Below are positions 43,773 through 51,960 of a stretch of 64,000 bases of DNA, one piece after another. The stretch lies in assembly GCF_020524765.1 (NCBI RefSeq), contig NZ_JAIVLR010000003.1, positions 1-64,000 on the forward strand, written 5' to 3'. The first letter of the stretch is position 1; each line of letters begins with the position of its first letter. The notes below the pieces were generated by a model. The model saw nothing but the letters and a program-made list of their open reading frames with translations, ran no database searches and had not been told where the DNA came from. A program made the position numbers and the translations under genes. This DNA comes from Qipengyuania gaetbuli. Lineage in GTDB: Bacteria > Pseudomonadota > Alphaproteobacteria > Sphingomonadales > Sphingomonadaceae.

Positions 43773-45749
43773 ATGTCCGACGATCTTTTCGAGAATACGC
43801 CCACTTCGAGCGGCGACTATGACGCATCCTCCATCGAGGTCCTTGAAGGCCTCGAACCGGTGCGCCGCCGCCCGGGTATGTATATCGGCGGAACGGATGA
43901 CCGCGCCCTTCACCACCTCGTCGCCGAAGTGCTCGACAACGCTATGGACGAAGCCGTCGCCGGCCATGCCACCCGCATCGAGATGCGGCTCGACGAAGGC
44001 AACCGGGTCACCATCAGCGACAACGGCCGCGGGATCCCGGTTGGCGAGCATCCGAAATATCCGGGTAAGTCCACCCTCGAGGTTATCCTGACCACGCTGC
44101 ACTCGGGCGGCAAGTTCTCGGGCAAGGCCTATGCCACCAGCGGCGGCCTTCACGGGGTCGGCGTGTCCGTCGTGAACGCATTGTCGAGCCTGACGCGGGT
44201 CGAGGTCGCCCGCGACAAGCAGCTTTACGCGCAGGAATTCTCCAAGGGGCATCCGGTCGGCAAGATCGAGGAACTCGGCCCCACTCCCAACCGGCGCGGC
44301 ACGACAGTCACCTTTATCCCCGACACCGAGATTTTCGGGGACCGCAAGTTCAATCCCAAGCGGTTGTTCAAGCTGGCCCGTTCCAAGGCCTATCTCTTCG
44401 CGGGCGTGGAAATCCGCTGGCGCTGCGCGGATAGTCTCGCAAGCGACGACATCCCTGCAGAGGCAGTCTTCAAGTTCCCCGGCGGCCTGGCCGACCATCT
44501 CGCCGAACAGATCGGCGGGCGCGAATGCGTCACCACCCAGCCTTTCGCGGGCAGCCAGGGTTTCCCCGACGATCAGGGCCGCGTGGAATGGGCCATCGCA
44601 TGGCCGCTGTTCTCCGACGGTTCGTTCAGCTGGTACTGCAACACCGTGCCCACCCCCGATGGCGGTACGCACGAGCAAGGCCTGCGTGCCGCGCTGACCA
44701 AGGGACTGCGCGCTTTCGGCGAACTGACCGGCGTGAAGAAGGCTAAGGACATCAGTGCGGACGACGTGATGAACGGGGCCGAGGTCATGCTCAGCGTCTT
44801 CATCCGCGATCCGCAGTTCCAGAGCCAGACCAAGGACCGCCTGACAAGCCCGGAAGCCGCTCGTTACGTAGAGAACGCTGTACGCGACCATTTCGACCAC
44901 TTCCTCTCGGACAACATGGACCGGGGCAAGGCGCTGCTCGGACAGGTCATGGAGCGTATGGACGAGCGCCTGCGCCGCAAGGCCGAACGCGAGATCAAGC
45001 GCAAGACCGCAACCAACGCAAAGAAGCTGCGCCTGCCGGGCAAGCTCACCGATTGTTCGGGCGAAGGCGACGGCGATACGGAACTGTTCATCGTCGAAGG
45101 CGACAGCGCAGGCGGCAGCGCCAAGCAGGCGCGCAATCGCAAGACGCAGGCGATCCTGCCCATCCGCGGCAAGATCCTGAACGTCGCGTCGGCCACCGCC
45201 GACAAGATCCGCGCGAACAGCGAAATCGCGGACCTCGTGCTCGCCATGGGTTGCGGGACCCGCAAGGACTGCGATCCCGAAAACCTGCGTTACGACCGCA
45301 TCATCATCATGACCGACGCGGACGTGGACGGGGCGCATATCGCGACGCTGCTGATGACGTTCTTCTTCCAGGAAATGCCGGAAGTCGTGCGTAACGGGCA
45401 CCTCTACCTCGCCCAGCCCCCGCTCTACCGCCTGACATCGGGCAAGGAGAGCCGCTACGCCCGTGACGACGCGCACCGCAAGGAACTGGAGGAGACGGTT
45501 TTCAAGGGCAAGAAGTTCGAGGTCGGCCGCTTCAAGGGCCTAGGCGAGATGAACCCGCAGCAGCTTCGGGAAACCACCATGGATCCCGAAAGCCGCAGCC
45601 TGATCCGCATCACCCTGCCGCAGGAATTCGAACAGCGCGCCGTGGTGAAGGAACTGGTCGATCAGCTCATGGGGCGCAACCCGGAACACCGGTTCAACTT
45701 CATCCAGAACAACGCCGGCGAATTCGACCGCGAAATGATCGATGCCTGA
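43773..45749 (+). CDS. parE: DNA topoisomerase IV subunit B
   Basis: ATPase subunit that, with ParC, decatenates daughter chromosomes, 658 residues. The GHKL ATPase motifs are EVLDNAMDEAVAG, ISDNGRGIPV and GGLHGVGVSVVNALS; the TOPRIM domain has LFIVEGDSAGGSAKQARNR and IIIMTDADVDGAHIATLL; and RFKGLGEMNPQQLRETTMDP is near the end. The length and the lack of an insertion in the C-terminal part fit ParE rather than GyrB. parC is not in the window. It overlaps the next gene by 8 bases. Confidence 0.94.
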   Translation: MSDDLFENTPTSSGDYDASSIEVLEGLEPVRRRPGMYIGGTDDRALHHLVAEVLDNAMDEAVAGHATRIEMRLDEGNRVTISDNGRGIPVGEHPKYPGKSTLEVILTTLHSGGKFSGKAYATSGGLHGVGVSVVNALSSLTRVEVARDKQLYAQEFSKGHPVGKIEELGPTPNRRGTTVTFIPDTEIFGDRKFNPKRLFKLARSKAYLFAGVEIRWRCADSLASDDIPAEAVFKFPGGLADHLAEQIGGRECVTTQPFAGSQGFPDDQGRVEWAIAWPLFSDGSFSWYCNTVPTPDGGTHEQGLRAALTKGLRAFGELTGVKKAKDISADDVMNGAEVMLSVFIRDPQFQSQTKDRLTSPEAARYVENAVRDHFDHFLSDNMDRGKALLGQVMERMDERLRRKAEREIKRKTATNAKKLRLPGKLTDCSGEGDGDTELFIVEGDSAGGSAKQARNRKTQAILPIRGKILNVASATADKIRANSEIADLVLAMGCGTRKDCDPENLRYDRIIIMTDADVDGAHIATLLMTFFFQEMPEVVRNGHLYLAQPPLYRLTSGKESRYARDDAHRKELEETVFKGKKFEVGRFKGLGEMNPQQLRETTMDPESRSLIRITLPQEFEQRAVVKELVDQLMGRNPEHRFNFIQNNAGEFDREMIDA

Positions 45750-46113
45750 CAAGGGTTTTCCCGACCCTCGCGAAGAAGACATCATCTATGCGGACCGCAG
45801 GATTTCGCGCCCGGATGCCTCGCTTCCGGATTGGGAAGTGCCAGACGCGGCCTATCGCCCGGTGCCGATCGTCTGGTTCACCGGAGCAATGTTCATGCAG
45901 ATGACCTTGCAAATCGTTGTTCTCGTAATTGGCCAACGCTGGCTTGCGTTACCCCACCTTCTCGTTTTTGGCTGCGCTTTGCTGGCAAGCGGTCTCGTTT
46001 GGCATAACACGATGAACAGGGGCATGGCAGGTGCCAGTCTCGTCTGGCGCTTTGCCACTTTGATCGGGTTGCTGGCATGGCTTGGCCTGTCAACCCTGGC
46101 ATTGTTTGGTTGA
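45742..46113 (+). CDS. Small membrane protein of unknown function downstream of parE
   Basis: A 123-residue protein whose ATG overlaps the last 8 bases of parE, so it is probably translated from the same message. The first 40 residues are polar and acidic (GFPDPREEDIIYADRR). Three hydrophobic segments follow at about 46-66, 71-87 and 100-121, the last ending the protein (ATLIGLLAWLGLSTLALFG). I recognise no family. Placement in the inner membrane is inference from hydrophobicity. Confidence 0.7.
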   Translation: MPDKGFPDPREEDIIYADRRISRPDASLPDWEVPDAAYRPVPIVWFTGAMFMQMTLQIVVLVIGQRWLALPHLLVFGCALLASGLVWHNTMNRGMAGASLVWRFATLIGLLAWLGLSTLALFG

Positions 46114-46127
46114 GGGGTGAGGGAAGT

Positions 46128-47036
46128 ATGAAAGCGAAATGCCTTGGCGCCATGCTGGCGCTGTCTACGGCCCACGTCGCAAGCGCACAGGACCTTCCCG
46201 CGCTGAAGCTGGCTCCGATACTGCTGGTCGATGATCGTAATCATGCGTCAGGTCCCGAAGAACGGACCGTTGCATTGGGAGATCCGGTGCTCGACCTTGC
46301 GCTCGTCTTCAAATCTGCAGCGACGATTACCGCTCCGAAGCAGAGTAAAACTCCTGCATGGGTGCCGGCGAACATGCTTGCCCTGCTCCGCGAGGCGGTC
46401 ATGATACCGGGCGACCCACGCGCCCTTCCCGGGGTCGCGGCCTATTGCACGCGGGAGTTCACGCTCACTGAAAAGGCCGGGGAAACCTATGGCCCTGCGG
46501 CAGCAGATTTCCCGCTCGGCGAAGATTTGCGGGCTTGCTTCATGGACACCGATGGCGATGGGAGCTTCGACAACGTCTTCGCGCCCGGTGACCGGTCGGG
46601 TAGGTTTGCCCTGCCTCAGCCGCTCGAACCCCTCACCTACAAAGCCGCCCAAATGGTGCCGATCGGAGAGGCGCGCTGGCGTATTGTCGCGAAGCAGGAA
46701 GATCGAACGCGCTCGCTCGGCGCCCTTGGCCTGCTCTCCCAACGCCAGGTGTTCCAGGCCCAAACAAATGGCGCAAGGGGACGATACGACGAGGTCGTGA
46801 CCAGCCTTGTCGGAGGAGCCTGCGGAGAGGCAAGCATTCCGATCGACACCGGCCTCAAGACGAACCGCCTGCCGCGCACCTACAAATTCGGCTGTGCCGA
46901 GATCGAAGTGACGGGCTATGACAAATCGAGCAAGAGGCTGACCTATCGCATTACGAAAGCCATGACCGAACAGCCGGTCAGCCTGCGGGTTAGCTTTCTC
47001 GATATCTATGGTGGGACGATCTACACCTTAGAGTAG
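46128..47036 (+). CDS. Exported hypothetical protein
   Basis: A 302-residue protein of unknown family. MKAKCLGAMLALSTAHVASAQ is a signal peptide. ATG at 46128 follows GAGGGA closely; the frame is open to 46077 but that part overlaps the preceding gene. Most of the chain looks beta-rich. FMDTDGDGSFDNVFAPGDRSG (about 140-160) contains a DxDxDG loop like a calcium site. Two Cys pairs (AYCTREF/RACFMD and GGACGEA/KFGCAEI) could form disulfides. It follows the small membrane gene by 14 bases and so may belong to the parE transcript. It ends three bases from the converging hydrolase-OsmC gene. Confidence 0.7.
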   Translation: MKAKCLGAMLALSTAHVASAQDLPALKLAPILLVDDRNHASGPEERTVALGDPVLDLALVFKSAATITAPKQSKTPAWVPANMLALLREAVMIPGDPRALPGVAAYCTREFTLTEKAGETYGPAAADFPLGEDLRACFMDTDGDGSFDNVFAPGDRSGRFALPQPLEPLTYKAAQMVPIGEARWRIVAKQEDRTRSLGALGLLSQRQVFQAQTNGARGRYDEVVTSLVGGACGEASIPIDTGLKTNRLPRTYKFGCAEIEVTGYDKSSKRLTYRITKAMTEQPVSLRVSFLDIYGGTIYTLE

Positions 47037-47039
47037 CGT

Positions 47040-48260
47040 CTACTCCCCGATGCGCGTGTGGATGTGCAGTTCGCCCTCCAATGTGCGGTGTACCGGGCAC
47101 TTGTCGGCGATTTCCATCAGCTTCGCGCGCTGCTCATCGTCCAGTTCTTCTCCGCGTATCGTGATGGTTCGGTTGAGCGCCTGCATCTGCATGCCTTCCG
47201 CCATGGCCTCGGCGTGCGAACAGGTCGTCGTGTGATCGCGCTCATGCGTCACGTGGACGCGGACAGCTTCGAGCGGCCAACCTTTGCGGTCGGCGTACAT
47301 CTTCATCGTCATGGCCGTGCAGGTGCCAAGCGCGGCATTCAGCAGGTCGTAGGGCGTCGGTCCGCTGTCGTCCCCGCCATAGCTCTTGGGCTCGTCGGCG
47401 ATGAACTGGTGCGAGACGGTGTGGACCTCGGTTCCGAACTTGCCGTGGCCGGTGCAGGCAACGATCCCTTCTTCCGGCATTGGCCAATCGGCGGACAGCG
47501 GTATGTAACGATGCGCCCAGGCTGCAATTACGTTGGCGGCAAAGCGGGCATCCTCCTCGTCAAGCAAAAGGTGGTCGGCACCTTCCAAGCTTACGAAGCT
47601 CTTAGGATGTTTGGCGGCCTGGAAGAGTGCGCTGGCATGTTCGATCCCGACCACCGCATCGGTGGGCGAATGGAGGAAGAGCAGCGGCTTTCGCAGCCGT
47701 CCGACTTCGGCAAGCAGGTCCACGTTCTCCACCTTTTCGATGAATTCGCGCCCGAGGGTGAATTCGCGTCCGCCGATGCGCACCGCTCCTTCTCCCTGCT
47801 CGCGGATCGCGTCGATGTCTCCGTCGATATTGCCCAGGACGTGGGGAACGTCGGACGGGGCACCGACGGTCGCAATCGCGGCAATCCGGTCGAAGCCGAT
47901 CTCGGCCGCAGCGGCGAGGACCGCTGCCCCGCCGAGGCTGTGGCCGACCAGCAGGATCGGCCGTGCGAAGCGCTCGAGAAGCTGGTCCGCCGCCTCGACC
48001 AGGTCGGACACGTCCGCCGCAAAACCGGCACGCCCGAAATCGCCGCCGCTGCCGCCGAGTCCGGTAAAGTCGAACCGCAGCGTAGCAATCCCTTCGCTCG
48101 CCAGCGCTCGGGCTACGGCAACCGCCGCCTTGCTTTGCTTGGTGCAGGTGAAGCAGTGCGCGAACAGCGCTGCACCGCGCACTAGGCCGGTCGGCAGCTC
48201 GAGCGAGCCGGTCAGTTCATGGCCTGCCTGCGTGGCGATGGTCAGGTTCTCGGTCGGCAT
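47040..48260 (-). CDS. Alpha/beta hydrolase-OsmC fusion protein
   Basis: A 406-residue two-domain protein. Residues 1-255 form an alpha/beta hydrolase with Ser108 in LVGHSLGGAA, Asp201 in HSPTDAVV and His230 in EGADHLLL as the probable catalytic triad. Residues about 265-406 form an OsmC-type thiol peroxidase domain with Cys314 (LGTCTAMTM) and Cys388 (DKCPVHRTL). This fusion is a known bacterial architecture, probably pairing ester cleavage with organic peroxide reduction. AAGGAG lies five bases before ATG at 48260. The frame continues to 48554 upstream but without supporting signals. It diverges from the sigma-factor gene. Confidence 0.9.
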   Translation of the reverse strand: MPTENLTIATQAGHELTGSLELPTGLVRGAALFAHCFTCTKQSKAAVAVARALASEGIATLRFDFTGLGGSGGDFGRAGFAADVSDLVEAADQLLERFARPILLVGHSLGGAAVLAAAAEIGFDRIAAIATVGAPSDVPHVLGNIDGDIDAIREQGEGAVRIGGREFTLGREFIEKVENVDLLAEVGRLRKPLLFLHSPTDAVVGIEHASALFQAAKHPKSFVSLEGADHLLLDEEDARFAANVIAAWAHRYIPLSADWPMPEEGIVACTGHGKFGTEVHTVSHQFIADEPKSYGGDDSGPTPYDLLNAALGTCTAMTMKMYADRKGWPLEAVRVHVTHERDHTTTCSHAEAMAEGMQMQALNRTITIRGEELDDEQRAKLMEIADKCPVHRTLEGELHIHTRIGE

Positions 48261-48332
48261 CGGTGCTCCTTCGACTGGCGCTTTTTTTCGGTGGGCGTGT
48301 AAGAAATACGCGCGGGGGCGGACTAAGGATAC

Positions 48333-48860
48333 ATGACCAAGGAAAAGCAACACGCATACTATCGCGAGGCAGGGGCGCAATTTGCCCCGGCCATCGCCCG
48401 CCTCGCCCGCGCGATGGAGCGCGATGGCGACAAGGCACGCGACCTGGAACAGGACATCCACTGCGAGCTCTTCCGCAGTTTCGCCCGGTTCGAAGGACAA
48501 TGTGCGCTCAAGACCTGGGTGTACCGCGTGGCTCACAACGTGGCTGCCGAGCACCGCCTTCGCGAAAGCCGACGCAGGCCTACCGTGTCACTGGAGGAAA
48601 CGGATGAATTGCCGAGCCTGGGCAGCGGTGAACGTGCTGCCGCGGAAGGCCACACGGTTGCACGCGCCCAGGAGATGATCCGCCAGCTGCCGACGCTGGA
48701 TGCGCAGGTGATGCTGCTGTGGCTCGAAGGCGAAAGCGCCCGCGATATATCCGAGGTGACCGGCCTCGCTTCCGGCACGGTCGCCACCCGCATCCACCGG
48801 CTGAAGACTGCCCTTGCCGACCAGTTCGGCACCCCCGATCACCAGGAGACAATCCGATGA
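48333..48860 (+). CDS. ECF-type RNA polymerase sigma factor
   Basis: A 175-residue sigma-70 family protein with only regions 2 and 4. Region 2 covers about 25-75 (DLEQDIHCELFRSFARFEGQCALKTWVYRVAHNVAAEHRLR) and region 4 about 110-160 (RQLPTLDAQVMLLWLEGESARDISEVTGLASGTVATRIHRLK), with the helix-turn-helix at the end. The downstream gene overlaps by 4 bases (ATGA) and encodes a membrane protein, the usual place for an anti-sigma factor. The promoter it recognises is not evident from the short upstream gap. Confidence 0.9.
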   Translation: MTKEKQHAYYREAGAQFAPAIARLARAMERDGDKARDLEQDIHCELFRSFARFEGQCALKTWVYRVAHNVAAEHRLRESRRRPTVSLEETDELPSLGSGERAAAEGHTVARAQEMIRQLPTLDAQVMLLWLEGESARDISEVTGLASGTVATRIHRLKTALADQFGTPDHQETIR

Positions 48861-49429
48861 CCCAAGATCCGTTCAACTTCTGGACCCGTGAAAATTCCGA
48901 CGCGAATTTCAGCGAACCGGGCGCGTGCCGGGCACGCAGCACTCGGTTCGAAAAGAGCATCCGTCGCCGCAACCTGTTGGAATATGCCGCCGGTGCACTG
49001 GTTGTCGGAGTGTTCGGCGCCCTTGCAGTTTTCTTTGCCGGCGAAGGCGAATGGGCGCTTTCCGCTACCGTCGCCATGACCGTTGCCGCCGCGATCTTCG
49101 TGGTGAGCAAGCTCCACCGCGACGGCAGCGCGCAGGCACGTTCCCCCGAAGCAAGCTGCAAGGATCACCTGCGCAGCCAGCTCGTCCGTCAGCGCGACCT
49201 GCTGCGCGGGGTTCCGACCTGGTATCTCGCGCCCTTCGTCCCCGGCCTCGTCGGCTTCTACTTCGTCGTCACGGCCAATGTGGCCGAGGTTCAGGGGTGG
49301 GCTGCCGCGCTGGAAGGCGTCTGGTTCAAGTTCGCCGCGACGGCCGTCTTCTTCGTCTTCGCTGGTTGGCTCAACCTGCACGCCGCTCGCAAGCTCGACC
49401 GGGAAATCGCTGCGCTCGACCGGGCGTAA
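48857..49429 (+). CDS. Membrane protein coupled to ECF sigma factor, candidate anti-sigma
   Basis: A 190-residue protein. The first 45 residues are cytosolic-like and charged (NFWTRENSDANF, TRFEKSIRRRNLLEY). Four hydrophobic segments follow (about 47-64, 70-85, 121-139 and 155-171), the last pair separated by EVQGWAAALEGVWFKFA. It lacks the HxxxCxxC zinc motif of ZAS anti-sigma factors, so the anti-sigma role rests only on the ATGA overlap with the sigma gene and the membrane topology. AGGAG lies nine to ten bases before the ATG. Confidence 0.75.
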   Translation: MTQDPFNFWTRENSDANFSEPGACRARSTRFEKSIRRRNLLEYAAGALVVGVFGALAVFFAGEGEWALSATVAMTVAAAIFVVSKLHRDGSAQARSPEASCKDHLRSQLVRQRDLLRGVPTWYLAPFVPGLVGFYFVVTANVAEVQGWAAALEGVWFKFAATAVFFVFAGWLNLHAARKLDREIAALDRA

Positions 49430-49436
49430 GCACCGG

Positions 49437-49468
49437 AGCGCCGGAGCACTCTTGCACGGTCCGGCGCT
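49437..49468 (+). terminator. Inverted repeat after the sigma/membrane gene pair
   Basis: AGCGCCGGA (49437-49445) pairs perfectly with TCCGGCGCT (49460-49468) around a 14-base loop, eight bases after the stop codon. No T-run follows, so it could be a Rho-assisted end, a mRNA-protecting hairpin or a processing site before the MoxR gene. Confidence 0.4.
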
Positions 49469-49506
49469 TACCCCTAACGCACACGTAAAGTTGCAAGGGA
49501 AAACCG

Positions 49507-50361
49507 ATGTCAGACCAGACCCGTTTCGAAGGCACCAGTTCGTATATCGCGACCGACGATCTCAAGGTCGCCGTCAATGCCGCGGTCACGCTGCGCCGTC
49601 CGCTGCTGGTCAAGGGCGAACCGGGCACGGGCAAGACCGTGCTCGCCCATGAAATTTCCAAGGCGCTCGATGCCCCGCTGATCGAATGGAACGTCAAGTC
49701 GACGACCAAGGCGCAGCAGGGCCTTTACGAATACGACGCGGTCGCCCGCCTGCGCGATGGCCAGCTCGGCGACGAGCGCGTTCATGACATCTCGAACTAC
49801 ATCAAGAAGGGCAAGCTGTGGGAGGCGTTCACCAGCCCCGAACTGCCCGTCCTGCTGATCGACGAGATCGACAAGGCCGACATCGAGTTTCCGAACGACC
49901 TGCTGCAGGAACTCGATCGCATGAGCTTCGACGTCTACGAAACGCACACGCGGATCGAGGCGAAGGAACGACCGATCGTCGTCATTACCTCGAACAACGA
50001 GAAGGAATTGCCCGACGCATTCCTGCGCCGCTGCTTCTTCCACTACATCAAGTTCCCCGACCGGGAGACGATGCGCGACATCATCGAAGTTCACTATCCC
50101 GGCATCCAGAAGAATCTGGTCAGCAAGGCGATGGATATCTTCTACGAACTGCGCGACGTGCCGGGCCTGAAGAAGAAGCCTTCGACGAGCGAGCTGCTCG
50201 ACTGGCTGAAGCTGCTGCTGAACGAGGACATGCCGCTGGAAGTGCTGCAGGACAGCAACCCCAACAGCGCCATTCCGCCGCTGCACGGTGCCCTGCTAAA
50301 GAACGAACAGGACGTGATGATGTTCGAACGCCTTGCGTTCATGGCCCGTCGCCAGCCCTGA
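49507..50361 (+). CDS. MoxR-family AAA+ ATPase
   Basis: A 284-residue AAA+ chaperone-like ATPase of the MoxR/CbbQ group. Walker A is LVKGEPGTGKT (about 35-45), Walker B LLIDEIDKADIEF (about 115-127), followed by sensor 1 VITSNNEKELPDAFLRRCFFHY (about 158-180) with the arginine-finger segment. MoxR ATPases act with a VWA-domain partner to activate or assemble another enzyme complex. The likely partner, a CoxE-type VWA protein, is 1.6 kb further on the same strand but separated by an oppositely oriented chemoreceptor gene. Confidence 0.92.
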   Translation: MSDQTRFEGTSSYIATDDLKVAVNAAVTLRRPLLVKGEPGTGKTVLAHEISKALDAPLIEWNVKSTTKAQQGLYEYDAVARLRDGQLGDERVHDISNYIKKGKLWEAFTSPELPVLLIDEIDKADIEFPNDLLQELDRMSFDVYETHTRIEAKERPIVVITSNNEKELPDAFLRRCFFHYIKFPDRETMRDIIEVHYPGIQKNLVSKAMDIFYELRDVPGLKKKPSTSELLDWLKLLLNEDMPLEVLQDSNPNSAIPPLHGALLKNEQDVMMFERLAFMARRQP

Positions 50362-50382
50362 TACTGGCAGGACCAGACGAGA

Positions 50383-50416
50383 AAAGGGCGCGCTCCGCTT
50401 GCGGAACGCGCCCTTT
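50383..50416. terminator. Bidirectional intrinsic terminator between MoxR and chemoreceptor genes
   Basis: AAAGGGCGCG (50383-50392) pairs with CGCGCCCTTT (50407-50416), and TCCG/CGGA inside extends the stem after one mismatch. The right side continues TTTCTCC and the left side, read in reverse, is TTTTCTCG, so it can serve both converging genes. Confidence 0.8.
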
Positions 50417-50437
50417 CTCCTTGGGGGACAAGCTTGA

Positions 50438-51838
50438 TCAGCCGAAGCTGTAGGCCAGCTCGAAATCCCCCCAGCGGCGGCCGTTGATGTAAACCGGCAC
50501 GTAGACATTGCGGACCACCACGTAGTTCCGGCCATCGCCTTCCTGGCGGTAGACGGCCATGGTGTAGGGATCCTTGGTCGACTTTGCGACGAGGTCCACG
50601 CCTTCGAGGATGATGCGGCCGTTGCGGCAATACTTGGTGTCGTGTGCAAGTTCGCCGATGGGTTTACGCGAGTGTGCGGTGACGTGGGTCGGCAGGAAGC
50701 CGTTCATGTCGGCCTGCGAACACATGATCACATGGCCGCCCTCACCCACGACGGCATCGTTGATCGGACGCCAGTTGGCATCCGCCCAGTCGCTGAGGCC
50801 GGTGCGGTAGAGCTGCGGATTGGTACCCGGCTGCGGGCGATAATTCTGGTCGAACAGCTGCTCGGCCGTCAGTTCGCCATTGGCGATGGCTTCTTCGGCG
50901 CGGGCGACGATCTTCTTGGCGTGTTCCTGCGCCCGTTCGACCATCGCACTGTCTTCCGGCGAAAGGCCTGCCTTGACCAGCTTGTCGAACATGTCGCTGG
51001 CAGTCAGCTCCAGCTCTTCGATGCGGTCGTGAGCGGTCGCAAGGCGCTGCTCGTTCTCGCTGGCAGCACGGTCGAAACTTTCGATGACGGACGAAACCCG
51101 GTCGACGTGCTCGGTCATCATGCCGGTTGCACGGGCGATCTGGTCGTTCTGCTGGTCGACTTCCTCGACCAGCTGCGACACGCCGGAAATGGTGGAATCG
51201 ATGCTGGCGACCGAAGTCTTGGCCTCGTTCGATGCCTTAGCGCCCGCCTCGATACGCTCGATCACTGTGGCCGCTTCTGCACCCAATGTTTCGATCACGT
51301 CCGAGATTTCGTCGGTCGCCTTGCGGGTTTCGCCGGCGAGCGACTTCACCTCGTTGGCGACCACGGCGAAGGTGCGGCCCGCGTCACCGGCACGCATCGC
51401 TTCAATAGTTGCGTTGAGGGCGAGGATGTTGGTCGTCTCGGCAATCTGTTCGATGTCCTGCGAACAGCGCTTCACCTGGTCCATCGCCGCAGCGAAGCCG
51501 GTCACGTGCGTTGCCAGCGTTTCCACGAGATCGAGCAGGCTGGTAATCTGGCTGAGGGAGGACTGGATCTGCTTGGTGCCCTGCCCGAGGCGCTCGATAG
51601 CGCGGGCGGACAGCAGGCGGGCTTCGTCGGAAGCCTCGGCGACCTTGCGCTGATCCTTTTCAAGTTCATGGACCGTGCCCTGCAGTTCCGCATGCTCTGC
51701 GCGCAGGATGCCCGAACTGTCGATCACGGCCTGCACGATACCGGCAACGTCGGTACAACCGACCGTAACCTTGCCGCAGGCCTCCGGAATTGATTCGAGG
51801 CTCGACGCCTTCGCAGCATCAATCGCGGTGAGTTCCAT
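50438..51838 (-). CDS. Soluble methyl-accepting chemotaxis protein with C-terminal sensor domain
   Basis: A 466-residue chemoreceptor without any membrane segment, hence cytosolic. The signalling coiled coil spans about 45-300. The hairpin tip, which contacts CheA and CheW, is [39 protein letters not shown] (about 142-180, in pieces) and diverges from the usual EAARAGE as EAMRAGD. The C-terminal 130 residues form a separate sensor-like domain ([45 protein letters not shown]), a layout opposite to classical receptors and known in alphaproteobacterial soluble MCPs. No che or flagellar gene is in the window. It sits antisense between the MoxR and VWA genes. Confidence 0.9.
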   Translation of the reverse strand: MELTAIDAAKASSLESIPEACGKVTVGCTDVAGIVQAVIDSSGILRAEHAELQGTVHELEKDQRKVAEASDEARLLSARAIERLGQGTKQIQSSLSQITSLLDLVETLATHVTGFAAAMDQVKRCSQDIEQIAETTNILALNATIEAMRAGDAGRTFAVVANEVKSLAGETRKATDEISDVIETLGAEAATVIERIEAGAKASNEAKTSVASIDSTISGVSQLVEEVDQQNDQIARATGMMTEHVDRVSSVIESFDRAASENEQRLATAHDRIEELELTASDMFDKLVKAGLSPEDSAMVERAQEHAKKIVARAEEAIANGELTAEQLFDQNYRPQPGTNPQLYRTGLSDWADANWRPINDAVVGEGGHVIMCSQADMNGFLPTHVTAHSRKPIGELAHDTKYCRNGRIILEGVDLVAKSTKDPYTMAVYRQEGDGRNYVVVRNVYVPVYINGRRWGDFELAYSFG

Positions 51839-51888
51839 GTGTGACGATCCCTTTGTCCCTGTTCGGCGGATCGTCTAAACGGAAGTGG

Positions 51889-51903
51889 TTATTGTCCGGT
51901 TAA
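51889..51903. promoter_or_regulatory. Possible CtrA-type site upstream of the chemoreceptor gene
   Basis: TTAT-N7-TTAA lies about 50 to 65 bases upstream of the chemoreceptor ATG. It has one mismatch to the alphaproteobacterial CtrA pattern TTAA-N7-TTAA. In this lineage CtrA often controls motility and chemotaxis genes. A short AT-rich motif can arise by chance. Confidence 0.3.
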
Positions 51904-51960
51904 GGGCTTTCCACGATTTCCCTCTTCCACCGCCTCGCCGATGCAGGCTAGGAAGCTCGC

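Noticed and set aside
43548..45476. 642-codon open frame antisense to parE
   Set aside because: Covered by a clear ParE reading frame on the other strand; no motif in the antisense product.
43773..45749. GyrB instead of ParE
   Set aside because: The length of 658, the start of the ATPase domain and the late KGLGEMNPQQL context fit ParE better.
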